Source of the DNA: an uncultured Verrucomicrobiota bacterium
GTDB lineage: Bacteria > Verrucomicrobiota > Kiritimatiellia > RFP12 > UBA1067
DNA length: 51,724 bases
Assembly (NCBI GenBank): GCA_945834475.1
Contig: CAMAHK010000008.1
Location: 1 to 51,724 of the forward strand
Direction: 5' to 3'
The notes below the pieces were generated by a model. It saw only the letters and a program-made list of their open reading frames with translations. It had not been told where the DNA came from and made no database searches. Positions 33,921 to 42,427 of the stretch are shown here, piece by piece. Position 1 is the first letter of the stretch; each line of letters starts with the position of its first letter. The position numbers and the translations under genes are program-made.

Positions 33921-35186
33921 TTAGACCTCAGCCAGCGCCTGATCGAGGTCGGCGAGAATATCGTCGATATGCTCGATACCGATTGAGAGACGGATCAATT
34001 CCGGCGGAAGTCCCGCGGCACGCTGCTCCTCTTCGGTAAGCTGCGAGTGCGTCGACGAGGCCGGATGAATGACGAGCGAGCGGGCATCGCCGACGTTTGC
34101 GAGCTGCGTAAAGAGCTTAAGTCCGTCCGCGAACTTGATGCCTTCTGCAACCCCGCCCTTCACGCCGAAGACGACCATGCCGCCCGCGCCGTTCGGGAGA
34201 TACTTCTTCGCGAGCTCCGGATCGGAGAGCGTCGGATACTTCACCCACGCGACCTTCGGATGCTGCGCGAGGAACTCCGCGACCTTCTGCGCGTTCTCCG
34301 CGTGACGCGCGATGCGCAGCGGCAGCGACTCGACGCCCTGGAGGAAGATCCAGTTTGCGTCCGGCGAGAGCGTCGGACCCTGATTGCGGAGCCCGACCGT
34401 CCTGAGGCGCGTGATGAACGCCGCCGCGCCGATCGCCTCGCCCCACTTGATGCCGTGATAACCCGTGTCCGGCTCGGTGTAGAGCGGGAAGCGCGGATTG
34501 TCCCAGTTGAAGGTTCCCGCGTCAATCACCACACCGCCGATGCCGGCGCCGTGTCCCCCGATCCACTTCGAGAGCGAGTGGATGACGACATCCGCGCCCC
34601 AGGTGATTGGCTGCTCGAGGATCGGCGTCGAGAACGTCGCGTCCACGACAAGCGGGAGCCCGTGCCTGTGCGCGACTTCGGCGTACTTCTCGAGATCGGC
34701 GACGCCCAAGGTTGGATTGCCGATCGTCTCGACGTAGACGAAGCGCGTCTTCTCGTTGATCGCCGCCTCGACGGCCGCGAAGTCGTTGAGATGCGTCCAA
34801 CGAACGGTGATGTTGTTGGACTGCTTCAGGATCGTGTTGAATTGCACGAACGTGCCGCCGTAGACATTGTCGACCGAGACGAACTCGCTGCCCGCCTCCG
34901 CGATGTTCGTGACCGTGAAGTAGATCGCCGCCGTGCCTGACGCGAGCGTCAGCGCCGCGATACCGCCTTCGAGTTTCGCAAAACGCTTCTCGAGGACGTC
35001 CTCCGTCGGGTTCATCAGTCGCGCGTAGATGTTGCCCGCACGCTTGAGCGCGAAGAGGTCCGCGCCATGCTGCGCGTTGTCGAAGTTGTAAGCCGTCGTG
35101 CGATACACGGGGACCGCGCACGCATGCGTCACAGGATCGCCGTTCCAGCCCTCGTGCAGGGCGATAGTTTCAGGATGAAGAGCCAT
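33921..35186 (-). CDS. metY: O-acetylhomoserine sulfhydrylase (MetY-like)
   Basis: 421 aa PLP enzyme of the Cys/Met metabolism family. It makes homocysteine from O-acetylhomoserine and sulfide. Visible are YARLMNPTEDVLEKRFAKLE, ASGTAAIYFTV, VDNVYGGTFVQF, the SLSKWIGGHGAGIGG lysine (PLP Schiff base) and SSTHSQLTEEEQRAAGL. The 420-aa length and insert pattern fit MetY, not the shorter MetB/MetC. It lies downstream of cysK on the same strand, separated by 7-bp tandem repeats, and likely shares the Rrf2-controlled promoter. Confidence 0.93.
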   Translation of the reverse strand: MALHPETIALHEGWNGDPVTHACAVPVYRTTAYNFDNAQHGADLFALKRAGNIYARLMNPTEDVLEKRFAKLEGGIAALTLASGTAAIYFTVTNIAEAGSEFVSVDNVYGGTFVQFNTILKQSNNITVRWTHLNDFAAVEAAINEKTRFVYVETIGNPTLGVADLEKYAEVAHRHGLPLVVDATFSTPILEQPITWGADVVIHSLSKWIGGHGAGIGGVVIDAGTFNWDNPRFPLYTEPDTGYHGIKWGEAIGAAAFITRLRTVGLRNQGPTLSPDANWIFLQGVESLPLRIARHAENAQKVAEFLAQHPKVAWVKYPTLSDPELAKKYLPNGAGGMVVFGVKGGVAEGIKFADGLKLFTQLANVGDARSLVIHPASSTHSQLTEEEQRAAGLPPELIRLSIGIEHIDDILADLDQALAEV

Positions 35187-35190
35187 AATA

Positions 35191-35227
35191 GTGATAAGTG
35201 TTAAGTGTTAAGTGATAAGTGATGGAT
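35191..35227. repeat. 7-bp tandem repeat between cysK and metY
   Basis: Five near-identical 7-bp units (gataagt/gttaagt) directly before metY. In minus sense the run is CACTTA-rich and sits where the metY ribosome-binding site should be, so unit number could affect metY translation. Confidence 0.6.
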
Positions 35228-35239
35228 GATTTCTTTTTA

Positions 35240-36163
35240 TTACGAGAAGAGCCAGGTTGAGAGGTAGCGCTCACCGGTATCGGGAAGGAGGGCGACAATC
35301 GTCTTACCCGCCCATTCCGGCTTCTTCGCGAGTTCAAGCGCCGCGTAAGCCGCCGCACCGGACGAGATACCGACCAAGAGTCCTTCTTTCGCCGCCAGCG
35401 CGCGCGCCGTCTCGCCCGCGTTCTCTGCCGCAACCGGGATCACCCCGTCGTAGACCGTCGTGTCAAGCGTCTTCGGCACAAAGCCCGCGCCAATACCCTG
35501 GATCTTATGGGGACCCGCCTTGCCCTGCGAGAGAACGGGACTCGTATCGGGCTCGACCGCAAAGACCTTCACGTTCGGATTCTGCGCCTTCAGGTACTTG
35601 CCAACACCCGTCAGCGTACCGCCCGTCCCGACGCCCGCGACAAACGCATCGACCTTGCCGTCGGTATCCGCCCAGATTTCGGGACCCGTCGTCACGTTGT
35701 GCCGCGCCGGATTCGCCGGATTCTCGAACTGCTGGAGGATGACCGCGCCCGGCGTCGAATCGCGAAGCTCTTCAGCCTTCGCAATCGCGCCCTTCATGCC
35801 CTCCGAACCCGGCGTCAGCACGATCTCAGCGCCATAGGCCGCCGCGAGCTTGCGACGCTCAATGGACATCGTCTCGGGCATCGTGAGAATGAGGTGATAC
35901 CCCTTCACGGCGCTCACGAGCGCGAGACCAACACCCGTATTGCCGCTCGTCGGCTCGATGATCGTCGCGCCCGGCTTGAGCGTGCCGTCCTTCTCCGCCG
36001 CCTCGACCATCGCCGCCGCAACGCGATCCTTCACACTGCCGCCCGGATTGAAAAACTCAACCTTCACGAGGACCTTCGCCTCGGACGTGTTCATTCGGGA
36101 CGAAAGTTCCACCAAGGGCGTGCCGCCAACCTTTTCCAGAATGCTCTTCGCGATCTTGCTCAT
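35240..36163 (-). CDS. cysK: Cysteine synthase A
   Basis: 307 aa from the ATG at 36163, chosen because GAAGGT lies 6 nt before it; the 36193 ATG adds ten unlikely residues. It forms cysteine from O-acetylserine and sulfide. Visible are [16 protein letters not shown] (PLP lysine), [16 protein letters not shown] (substrate loop), the [13 protein letters not shown] phosphate-binding loop and [11 protein letters not shown]. It is first in the minus-strand cysK-metY unit, divergent from the Rrf2 regulator. Confidence 0.95.
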   Translation of the reverse strand: MSKIAKSILEKVGGTPLVELSSRMNTSEAKVLVKVEFFNPGGSVKDRVAAAMVEAAEKDGTLKPGATIIEPTSGNTGVGLALVSAVKGYHLILTMPETMSIERRKLAAAYGAEIVLTPGSEGMKGAIAKAEELRDSTPGAVILQQFENPANPARHNVTTGPEIWADTDGKVDAFVAGVGTGGTLTGVGKYLKAQNPNVKVFAVEPDTSPVLSQGKAGPHKIQGIGAGFVPKTLDTTVYDGVIPVAAENAGETARALAAKEGLLVGISSGAAAYAALELAKKPEWAGKTIVALLPDTGERYLSTWLFS

Positions 36164-36196
36164 TGTCGTACCTTCTTTCGTGTTGTCTTTCATTTG

Positions 36197-36266
36197 TCTA
36201 CCCGTTCGGTAGAGAACTATGCGTAGTATAGCACAACCCGCACTCGTTGTCTACTAGGAGAGTAGA
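36197..36266. promoter_or_regulatory. Paired Rrf2-type operators and divergent promoters
   Basis: Two inverted repeats with the same half-site and spacing: TCTACC-N5-GGTAGA (36197-36213) and TCTACT-N5-AGTAGA (36250-36266), centres 53 bp apart (about five helical turns). The cysK -10 TATACT (minus, 36225-36230) lies between them. The regulator's -10 TATACT (36278-36283) lies just beyond the second. This fits a dimeric Rrf2/CymR-type repressor acting on both directions. Confidence 0.7.
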
Positions 36267-36290
36267 GAAATTTTTGATATACTTTCCGCC

Positions 36291-36743
36291 ATGAAGATTT
36301 CGGCTAAAGCACGATACGGTTTGCGCATCCTCATGGATATCGCGCAACACGAAACGGCCGACCGGCCGCGGCTCATGAAGGAGATCTGCGAGACTCAGGG
36401 TATCTCGGAAAAGTTCACGAGCCGTCTCGTCATTCCCTTGCGCGAAGCGGGCATGATCCATTCGATCCGCGGCAAGCAGGGCGGCTTCCGTCTGGCGAAG
36501 TCCCCGGCCGACATCACGCTGCTCGCCGTCATCGAGACCCTGCAGGGGCCGGTCGCCCTCCTCGATTGCCTCGCCGAGCCGAAGTCCTGTGAGCGACTCA
36601 AGACGTGTCCGACGCGCCTCGTCTGGTCGGACGTCAACGCGGCCGTCAAGAACACCCTCCAAGCGATCACGCTCGACTCCATCTTGAGCCGTCTCTCCGG
36701 CAAGAAGTCGATTCCGCTGTCGCTCGCCGAATACGTCATCTAA
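36291..36743 (+). CDS. Rrf2-family transcriptional regulator
   Basis: 150 aa. N-terminal winged helix (MKISAKARYGLRILMDIAQH; ISEKFTSRLVIPLREAG; GKQGGFRLAKSPADITL). After residue 90 come three cysteines (DCLAEPKSCERLKTCPTR) in the position used by IscR/NsrR/RsrR to bind an Fe-S cluster. CymR-type cysteine regulators usually lack them. Divergent from cysK-metY and facing two matched operators, so it probably senses sulfur or redox state and controls those genes and itself. The -10 ends 7 nt before ATG, so the message would be leaderless. Confidence 0.88.
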   Translation: MKISAKARYGLRILMDIAQHETADRPRLMKEICETQGISEKFTSRLVIPLREAGMIHSIRGKQGGFRLAKSPADITLLAVIETLQGPVALLDCLAEPKSCERLKTCPTRLVWSDVNAAVKNTLQAITLDSILSRLSGKKSIPLSLAEYVI

Positions 36744-36752
36744 CCCTTTTGC

Positions 36753-36758
36753 TATAAT
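36753..36758 (+). promoter_or_regulatory. -10 element before metF
   Basis: TATAAT ending 10 nt before the metF ATG at 36769; a very short or absent leader is implied. No good -35 and no Shine-Dalgarno. Confidence 0.5.
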
Positions 36759-36768
36759 ACCACATCCT

Positions 36769-37632
36769 ATGAAGATTCCTGACATTCTGTTCTCTGCCAA
36801 GCCCTCGGTCTCGTTCGAGGTCTTTCCTCCGAAGCAGAACGCCGCGTTCGAGCCGATCGTCGCGGCCGTGGACCGTCTCTGCGCCCTGAAGCCCGCCTTC
36901 ATTTCCGTCACCTACGGGGCGGGCGGGGGCGCGAACACGAACACGCGCACCATTGCCGAGCACATCGTCCGCCAGGGCGTGACGCCCCTCGCGCATCTCA
37001 CCTGCCTCACCTCGACGCGCGAGAAGATCCAGGAGGAACTCGCCGCGCTCCGCAGCGCCGGCGTCGCCAACATTCTTGCCCTCCGCGGGGACAGGCCCGT
37101 CGGCGAGACCGAGCTGCCGGGACACTACGCCCACGCGAGCGACCTCGCCGCGGTCATCCGCGACGTCGGCGGCTTTTCGATCGGCGGCGCGTGCTATCCC
37201 GAATGCCATCCCGAATGCGAGCATCTCGCCGATGACATCGAGAACCTCAAGAAGAAGGTCGACGCGGGCGTCCAGTTCCTGACGACGCAGATGTTCTTCG
37301 AGAACAACATCCTTTACCGCTATCTCGCGAAGGTCCGCGAACACGGCATCACCGTGCCGGTCGTCGCAGGCGTGATGCCCGTCACCAACGGCAAGCAGAT
37401 CAAGCGCATCTGCCAGCTCTCGGGCACATATCTGCCCTCGCGCTTCAAGATGATCGTCGACAAGTTCGGCGAGAAGCCGGACCAGATGTTCTCTGCCGGC
37501 ATCGCCTACGCGACCGAGCAGATCATCGACCTTTTCGCGAACGGCGTCAACCACGTGCACGTCTACACGATGAACAAGCCGGAGATCGGCGAGGCGATTC
37601 TCCGCAACCTGAGGTCGATCGTTGAAGCTTGA
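36769..37632 (+). CDS. metF: 5,10-methylenetetrahydrofolate reductase
   Basis: 287 aa TIM-barrel flavoprotein that reduces methylene-THF to methyl-THF, the methyl donor for MetH. SFEVFPPK (catalytic Glu), FISVTYGAGG, HLTCLTSTR, LALRGD, TQMFFEN, and the GVMPVTN motif are all present. It starts a + strand unit metF - MetH reactivation domain - metH with overlapping ends (11 bp, then 4 bp). Confidence 0.94.
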   Translation: MKIPDILFSAKPSVSFEVFPPKQNAAFEPIVAAVDRLCALKPAFISVTYGAGGGANTNTRTIAEHIVRQGVTPLAHLTCLTSTREKIQEELAALRSAGVANILALRGDRPVGETELPGHYAHASDLAAVIRDVGGFSIGGACYPECHPECEHLADDIENLKKKVDAGVQFLTTQMFFENNILYRYLAKVREHGITVPVVAGVMPVTNGKQIKRICQLSGTYLPSRFKMIVDKFGEKPDQMFSAGIAYATEQIIDLFANGVNHVHVYTMNKPEIGEAILRNLRSIVEA

Positions 37633-38215
37633 CCGCAGCGAGATTCTGCGCTACATGAAGATGGGCCGCGCCGAACCGGACGCGGTCCTGACGGTGCGCA
37701 TCGACCGCCTCGAACACGAGGTCCTGGCCGCGGCGCGGCCGGTCTCGCAATACCTCCGTACCGCGGTGCGTCTCGCCCGCGGCGCTGGCCAGCCGCTTGG
37801 AGACGCTGCGGGCGAGGACGCACCGCGGTACGAAATCGGCCCCCTCACCCTCGCAAGTCGCGACCTCTGGCGGTGTCTGCGGGGGGCTCGCGAGGCGTAT
37901 CTCTTTGCGGCGACGCTCGGACATGACGTCGACCGGCTCATTCGCAAGTACGCGGCGTTGAGCGCGGCCGACCTTCTGATCGTGCAGGCGATTGCGGCGA
38001 CGGCCATCGAACAGTACATCGACGACGAGACCGCGAGCTGGGGCGAGAAACTCCTGCCGCGCTACTCGCCCGGCTACGGCGACCTTCCTCTTTCGGTTCA
38101 ACCTGACTTTCTCGCGGCGCTGGACGCTCGGAAGACGCTCGGCATCACGCTGACCGAGACCTTTCTCATGATTCCCTCCAAAAGCGTGACGGCCATCATC
38201 GGAATTCAGCCATGA
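37622..38215 (+). CDS. Stand-alone MetH reactivation (AdoMet-binding) domain
   Basis: 197 aa with a TTG start overlapping the metF end by 11 bp (alternative ATG at 37655). The C-terminal RYSPGYGDLP, then TLGITLTETFLMIPSKSVTAIIG, is the activation-domain signature that in E. coli forms the MetH C-terminus. Here it is a separate gene directly before a MetH that lacks it, so the split protein presumably reactivates cob(II)alamin in trans. Residues about 45-70 (LRTAVRLARGAGQPLGDAAG) are encoded by a family A palindrome, an in-frame insert in the N-terminal part. Confidence 0.85.
   Translation: MKLDRSEILRYMKMGRAEPDAVLTVRIDRLEHEVLAAARPVSQYLRTAVRLARGAGQPLGDAAGEDAPRYEIGPLTLASRDLWRCLRGAREAYLFAATLGHDVDRLIRKYAALSAADLLIVQAIAATAIEQYIDDETASWGEKLLPRYSPGYGDLPLSVQPDFLAALDARKTLGITLTETFLMIPSKSVTAIIGIQP
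37756..37832. repeat. Family A palindrome, copy 1
   Basis: Perfect 16-bp outer arms cgtaccgcggtgcgtc / gacgcaccgcggtacg enclose ctcgcccgcggcg and its partial complement with a variable centre including cttggagacg. In frame within the MetH activation gene. Confidence 0.88.
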
Positions 38216-40701
38216 TCATTCAGCTCGACGGTGCGATGGGCACCCAACTTCAACAGCGCGGACTTCAGCCCGGAGAGATTCCCGAGCTCTGGAACCTGAC
38301 CCGCCCCGGCGACATCGTCGCGATTCACCGCGCCTATGTCGAGGCCGGCGCGAACATCATCTCGACGAACACCTTCGGGGCGAACCCCGCGAAATACCAC
38401 GGCGACGCGCCGCTCAAGAACGTCATCGCGGCGGCCGTTGCCAATGCCCGCGCGGCGGGTGCCGAGAGGGTCGCGCTGGACGTCGGACCGACCGGCAGAC
38501 TCTTAAAGCCCTCGGGCGACTTCGAGTTCGACGCCGCCTACGACGCCTTCGCCGAACAGATCCGCCTCGGCGCGGAAGCGGACGCCGATCTCATCTTCCT
38601 CGAGACCTTCGCCGACACGTACGAGCTCAAGGCCGCGCTTCTCGCCGCGAAGGAAAACGCGAATCTGCCGATTCTCGCGTCCGTCTCGCTGTCCGAGGAC
38701 GGCAAGCTCCTGACGGGCGCCGATGTCGATACGATCGCCGCGCTCTTCAACGCGCTCAAGCCCGACGCCTGCGGCTTTAATTGCGGACTCGGTCCCGACA
38801 AGCTTCTCCCCTTCGTCCAGCGTCTCGCGACGCGCACGCACATCCCAATCATCGTCAAGGCGAATGCGGGACTCCCCAAGGTCGTGGACGGGCAGACGGT
38901 CTTCACGGTCGATCCCGAGGCATTCGCAAAGGACATCGCCGCCTGCATTGCCGCCGGCGCCACCTACGTCGGCGGCTGCTGCGGAACGACACCGCAGCAC
39001 ATTGCCGCGGTGAGGAACATCGTTCCGCGGTGCGTCTCGCCCGCGGCGGGTAACAGCAACTTGGAGATTCATCCGTCGGACGATGGCTGCTTGGTGACGC
39101 CGCGGGCGAGGACGCACCGCGGTACGACACTTCCCACAGTCGTCTCCTCCTACTCGCGCACCGTCGAACTCCCCCTGAACGACTCCCTCGTCATCGGCGA
39201 GCGGATCAATCCGACGGGGAAGAAGAAGCTTCGCGAGGCGTACAAGGCGGGCGACATGGGGTACATTCTGCGCGAGGCGATTGCTCAGGTTGAGGCGGGG
39301 GCGCCTATTCTTGACGTCAATGCCGGCGTCCCCGGGATCGACGAGCCGAAGGTCTTGCGCGAGACGGTCGAGGCGATCCAGTCGATCACCGACACGCCGC
39401 TCCAGATCGACACGTCCGATCCCGTCGCGCTCGAGAACGCGCTCCGGCACTACAACGGCAAGGCGATGATCAACTCGGTGAACGCAAAGGAAGAGGTGAT
39501 GAACGCCGTCTTCCCGATCGTCGCGAAATACGGCGGCGTCCTCGTCGCGCTCACGCTGGACGAGAACGGCATTCCGCCGACGGTCGAGGGACGCCTCGCG
39601 CTCGCGAAGAAGATGATCGCGCGCGGCGCCGAGTACGGACTCACCAAGGACGACTTCGTCATCGACGTCCTCTGTCTCGCGATGAGCGCCGATCCGACGA
39701 GCGTCCCCGTGATCCTCGAGTCGCTCCGCCGCATCCGCGCCGAACTCGGCGTGAGGACGGTCCTGGGCGTTTCCAACATCTCCTTCGGGCTCCCCGCGCG
39801 TCCGCTCCTCAACGCGACGTTCTATTCCCTCGCCCTCGAGGCGGGACTCACCAGCGCGATCATCAATCCGCTCTCAGTCGAGATGATGACCGCCTACAAG
39901 AGCTGGCGCGCCCTGACGGGACGCGACCCGGCGTGTGGGGAGTGGATCAAGGCCGTGGAGACGGGAAGTGTCGGAGGAAGCGCTTCACCCGTACCGCGGT
40001 GCGTCTCGCCCGCGGCACTCACCCAGCCGACAACGGCCAGCAACTTGGAGACGCCGCAGGCGGGGACGCACTGCGGTACGGGGCTGACCTCCGCCATCAT
40101 CCACGGACTCCGCGCCGACGCAGCGCAACTCTCGCGCGACGCGCTCGCCGCGGGCACGACACCGATCGCGCTCATTGACGGCGAGATCGTGCCGGCACTG
40201 GAGATCGTCGGCAAGGGATTTGAATCGGGCAAGCTCTTCTTGCCGCAGCTGCTGATGGCGGCCGAAGCGGCTTCGGCGGCGTTCGAGGTCATTCGCGCGG
40301 CACTCGAACAGTCAGGCAGTGCCGCCGAGCCGAAGGGACCGATCCTCATCGCGACCGTCAAGGGCGATATCCACGACATCGGCAAGAACATCGTCAGGGC
40401 GCTGCTTGAGAACTACGGCTTCAGGGTCATTGACATGGGCAAGGACGTCGAGCCCGAGGCGATTGTCGCCAAGGTGCTCGAGACGAAGTGCAAGCTCGTC
40501 GGACTTTCGGCGCTCATGACGACGACCGTCGTCTACATGAAGGAGACGATCGAAAAATTGAACGCCGCCGATCCGTCCATCAAGACGTTTGTCGGCGGTG
40601 CGGTGATGACGCCCGAGTACGCCAGCGAAATCCACGCGACCTACTACGCGAAAGACGCGATGGCGTCGGTGCGGCTCGCGGAGGAGTTCTTCAAAAGCTA
40701 G
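38212..40701 (+). CDS. metH: Cobalamin-dependent methionine synthase lacking the activation domain
   Basis: 829 aa. The homocysteine domain (1-270) has DGAMGTQLQQRGL, GFNCGLGP and GGCCGTTPQH (zinc cysteines). The pterin domain (about 315-585) has IGERINPTGKKKL, LDVNAGVPGIDE and DPTSVPVILES. The Cap and cobalamin-binding modules (about 625-829) have DIHDIGKNIV (His ligand to cobalt) and a GLSALMTTT stretch. The fourth module is supplied by the preceding gene, whose stop overlaps this start (ATGA). Two family A palindromes fall exactly in interdomain linkers (residues about 270-305 and 593-623), consistent with tolerated insertions. Confidence 0.94.
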   Translation: MIIQLDGAMGTQLQQRGLQPGEIPELWNLTRPGDIVAIHRAYVEAGANIISTNTFGANPAKYHGDAPLKNVIAAAVANARAAGAERVALDVGPTGRLLKPSGDFEFDAAYDAFAEQIRLGAEADADLIFLETFADTYELKAALLAAKENANLPILASVSLSEDGKLLTGADVDTIAALFNALKPDACGFNCGLGPDKLLPFVQRLATRTHIPIIVKANAGLPKVVDGQTVFTVDPEAFAKDIAACIAAGATYVGGCCGTTPQHIAAVRNIVPRCVSPAAGNSNLEIHPSDDGCLVTPRARTHRGTTLPTVVSSYSRTVELPLNDSLVIGERINPTGKKKLREAYKAGDMGYILREAIAQVEAGAPILDVNAGVPGIDEPKVLRETVEAIQSITDTPLQIDTSDPVALENALRHYNGKAMINSVNAKEEVMNAVFPIVAKYGGVLVALTLDENGIPPTVEGRLALAKKMIARGAEYGLTKDDFVIDVLCLAMSADPTSVPVILESLRRIRAELGVRTVLGVSNISFGLPARPLLNATFYSLALEAGLTSAIINPLSVEMMTAYKSWRALTGRDPACGEWIKAVETGSVGGSASPVPRCVSPAALTQPTTASNLETPQAGTHCGTGLTSAIIHGLRADAAQLSRDALAAGTTPIALIDGEIVPALEIVGKGFESGKLFLPQLLMAAEAASAAFEVIRAALEQSGSAAEPKGPILIATVKGDIHDIGKNIVRALLENYGFRVIDMGKDVEPEAIVAKVLETKCKLVGLSALMTTTVVYMKETIEKLNAADPSIKTFVGGAVMTPEYASEIHATYYAKDAMASVRLAEEFFKS
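39021..39126. repeat. Family A palindrome, copy 2
   Basis: Left arm starts cgttccgcggtgcgtctcgc, right arm ends gacgcaccgcggtacg, with centre taacagcaacttggag. Encodes PRCVSPAAGN to RARTHRGT in the Hcy-pterin linker of MetH. Confidence 0.88.
39990..40080. repeat. Family A palindrome, copy 3
   Basis: cgtaccgcggtgcgtctcgc to gacgcactgcggtacg with centre agcaacttggagacgccgc. Encodes VPRCVSPAAL to AGTHCGT in the linker between the pterin and Cap modules of MetH. The right arm has drifted slightly. Confidence 0.87.
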
Positions 40702-40906
40702 GGCTTCATTCAGTGAGTGAATCTGTGGCCATATAGCAATGTCATCTCCGTTTCCGACATTACTCAGTTGCGGCGCCCCTGGGGCGAAAGCCCCCAGATA
40801 CTTGAATGCAGGAAAATATTGCGCGTATTCCACGTTTGTGCCTGACACAATCGTGGAAAGCGCAAACTCGGCCCCTCCTGGTGACAAGTATTAAACTGAT
40901 GGCAGT
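40702..40906. other. Non-coding gap between convergent metH and cdd
   Basis: 205 bp. It holds small inverted repeats (attca-gtgag-tgaat near 40710; ctggggc-gaaa-gcccccag at 40779-40797). No T-run follows the stem, so terminator status is unclear. A minus-strand open stretch is present but shows no start context or family. Confidence 0.3.
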
Positions 40907-41365
40907 TTAGATGTAAAGTGCCGAGGGTTTCTCGATTTCTGCTGCCGCGCGGAGCTCGAGCGATTCGGGGCCGAAGCTTTCGGGGAGAAGCTGCTCGAGC
41001 GTGTATTCGCGGTAGTCTGTCGGCGACTTGGCGATGTAGACCTTCATCGTCTTCGGGTCACCGAATTCGCGCATCACCTGACGGCAGAGTCCGCAGGGTG
41101 CGCAGTAGTCCGTCACGACGCCCTTCGGGCCGCCCGCCACGGCGACGGCCAGGATTCGGCGCTCGCCGGCGTTGACGGCCTGGAAGATTGCGCTGCGTTC
41201 GGCGCACATCGTGCCGCCGTAGGAGGCGTTCTCGACGTTCGCGCCGCCGTAGATCTTGCCGGACGCGGCGAGCACCGCCGCGCCGACGTGAAAGTTCGAG
41301 TACGGCGCATAAGACTTCTGCGTCATCTGAAGCGCCGTCTCGATGAGGGTCGAGGTGTCGTCCAC
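40907..41365 (-). CDS. cdd: Cytidine deaminase
   Basis: 152 aa homotetrameric-type enzyme of pyrimidine salvage. NVENASYGGTMCAERSAIFQ carries the zinc Cys and the catalytic Glu, and APCGLCRQVMREF the other two zinc cysteines. The start is GTG at 41365, immediately after the ilvE stop (TAAGTG), so it is read from the ilvE transcript. Length is slightly above the usual 130 aa because of a C-terminal extension. Confidence 0.93.
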   Translation of the reverse strand: MDDTSTLIETALQMTQKSYAPYSNFHVGAAVLAASGKIYGGANVENASYGGTMCAERSAIFQAVNAGERRILAVAVAGGPKGVVTDYCAPCGLCRQVMREFGDPKTMKVYIAKSPTDYREYTLEQLLPESFGPESLELRAAAEIEKPSALYI

Positions 41366-42394
41366 TTACTTCACCTCAACGCACCAGCCGTGCGTATCCT
41401 TGACCGTGCCGTACTGGATGCCCTGGACCTGGTCGTAAAGCTTCTGGAGGACGGGATGGACCGTGTCCTTGTCGGAAATCTTGACGACCTGCTTGCCGCG
41501 GGTGATCTCCCAGACGGGCGTGATCACAACGGCCGTGCCGAGCGCGGCGACCGCGTCGAACTTCTTGATCTCCGTGAACGGGATCGGACGGCACTCGACG
41601 GTGATGCCGAGGTCTTCCGCGCACTGCTTGAGGGACATGTTCGTCACCGACGGGAGCACCGAGCAGCTGTCGGGCGTGACGTACTTGCCGTCCTTCGTGA
41701 TGCCCGCGAAGTTCGAGGTCGCGAACTCCTCGATGTACTTGTGCGACTTCGCGTCGAGGTAGAGCTCGACCGGCCAGCCGTCGTGCTTCGCCTTCTCGTG
41801 CGCGAAGATGCCCGCGGCGTAGTTGCCGCCGACCTTGACATCACCCATGCCGTGCGGTGCCGCGCGGTCCCAGTCGTCGAAGATCACCGCACGGACGGGC
41901 TTGATGCCGCCCTTGTAGTACGCGCCGACCGGCATGACCATGATCATGAACGTGTATTCCTTCGACGGTGCGACGCCGATCTGCGGACCCGTGCCGATAA
42001 GCAGCGGACGGATATAGAGCGAACCGCCCGTCCCGTACGGCGGCACATACTCGGCGTTCTTCTTCACGATCGCCTTGCAGCACTCGACGAACGTCTCGAC
42101 GGGGACCGGCGCCATGCAGGTGCGAAGGGCCGTGCGGTACATGCGCTTCGCGTTCTCCTCGGGACGGAAGATGACGATCTTGCCGTCCTTCTGACGGAAC
42201 GCCTTGATACCCTCGAAGCACTCCTGGCCATAGTGGAGGCACGCCGCGCCGATGTGCATCGTGATCTCGGGATCCTTCACGAACTTCGGCTTGGACCACT
42301 TGCCATCCTTCCACGTCATGCGCAGATGGCAGTTCACGTCCGAGAACCCGAAGCCGAGTTCTTCCCACTTGATACCCTTCTTAGGAGCTTTCAT
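41366..42394 (-). CDS. ilvE: Branched-chain amino-acid aminotransferase
   Basis: 342 aa fold-type IV PLP enzyme that interconverts Leu/Ile/Val and their keto acids with glutamate. Start ATG at 42394 has AAAGGAAA in front; the upstream TTG at 42400 is less likely. Visible are the FEGIKAFRQKDGKIVIFRPE N-part, GTGGSLYIRPLLIGTG, KVGGNYAAGIFAHEKAK (PLP Lys region) and SVTNMSLKQCAEDLG. This is the longer eukaryote-like BCAT2 layout, not the 300-aa E. coli IlvE type. Confidence 0.93.
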   Translation of the reverse strand: MKAPKKGIKWEELGFGFSDVNCHLRMTWKDGKWSKPKFVKDPEITMHIGAACLHYGQECFEGIKAFRQKDGKIVIFRPEENAKRMYRTALRTCMAPVPVETFVECCKAIVKKNAEYVPPYGTGGSLYIRPLLIGTGPQIGVAPSKEYTFMIMVMPVGAYYKGGIKPVRAVIFDDWDRAAPHGMGDVKVGGNYAAGIFAHEKAKHDGWPVELYLDAKSHKYIEEFATSNFAGITKDGKYVTPDSCSVLPSVTNMSLKQCAEDLGITVECRPIPFTEIKKFDAVAALGTAVVITPVWEITRGKQVVKISDKDTVHPVLQKLYDQVQGIQYGTVKDTHGWCVEVK

Positions 42395-42427
42395 GTTCAA
42401 TTTTTCCTTTCGAGTTAAAGAAGTCGG

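Noticed and set aside
36291-40701. Cobalamin or SAM riboswitch ahead of the methionine genes
   Set aside because: The gaps before metF (25 bp), the activation gene and metH (overlaps) leave no room, and the cysK-Rrf2 gap is filled by promoters and operators.
40716-40887. Minus-strand open stretch after cdd that reads like a short secreted or pilin-like fragment
   Set aside because: It runs into metH antisense, lacks a ribosome-binding site and shows no convincing family motif.
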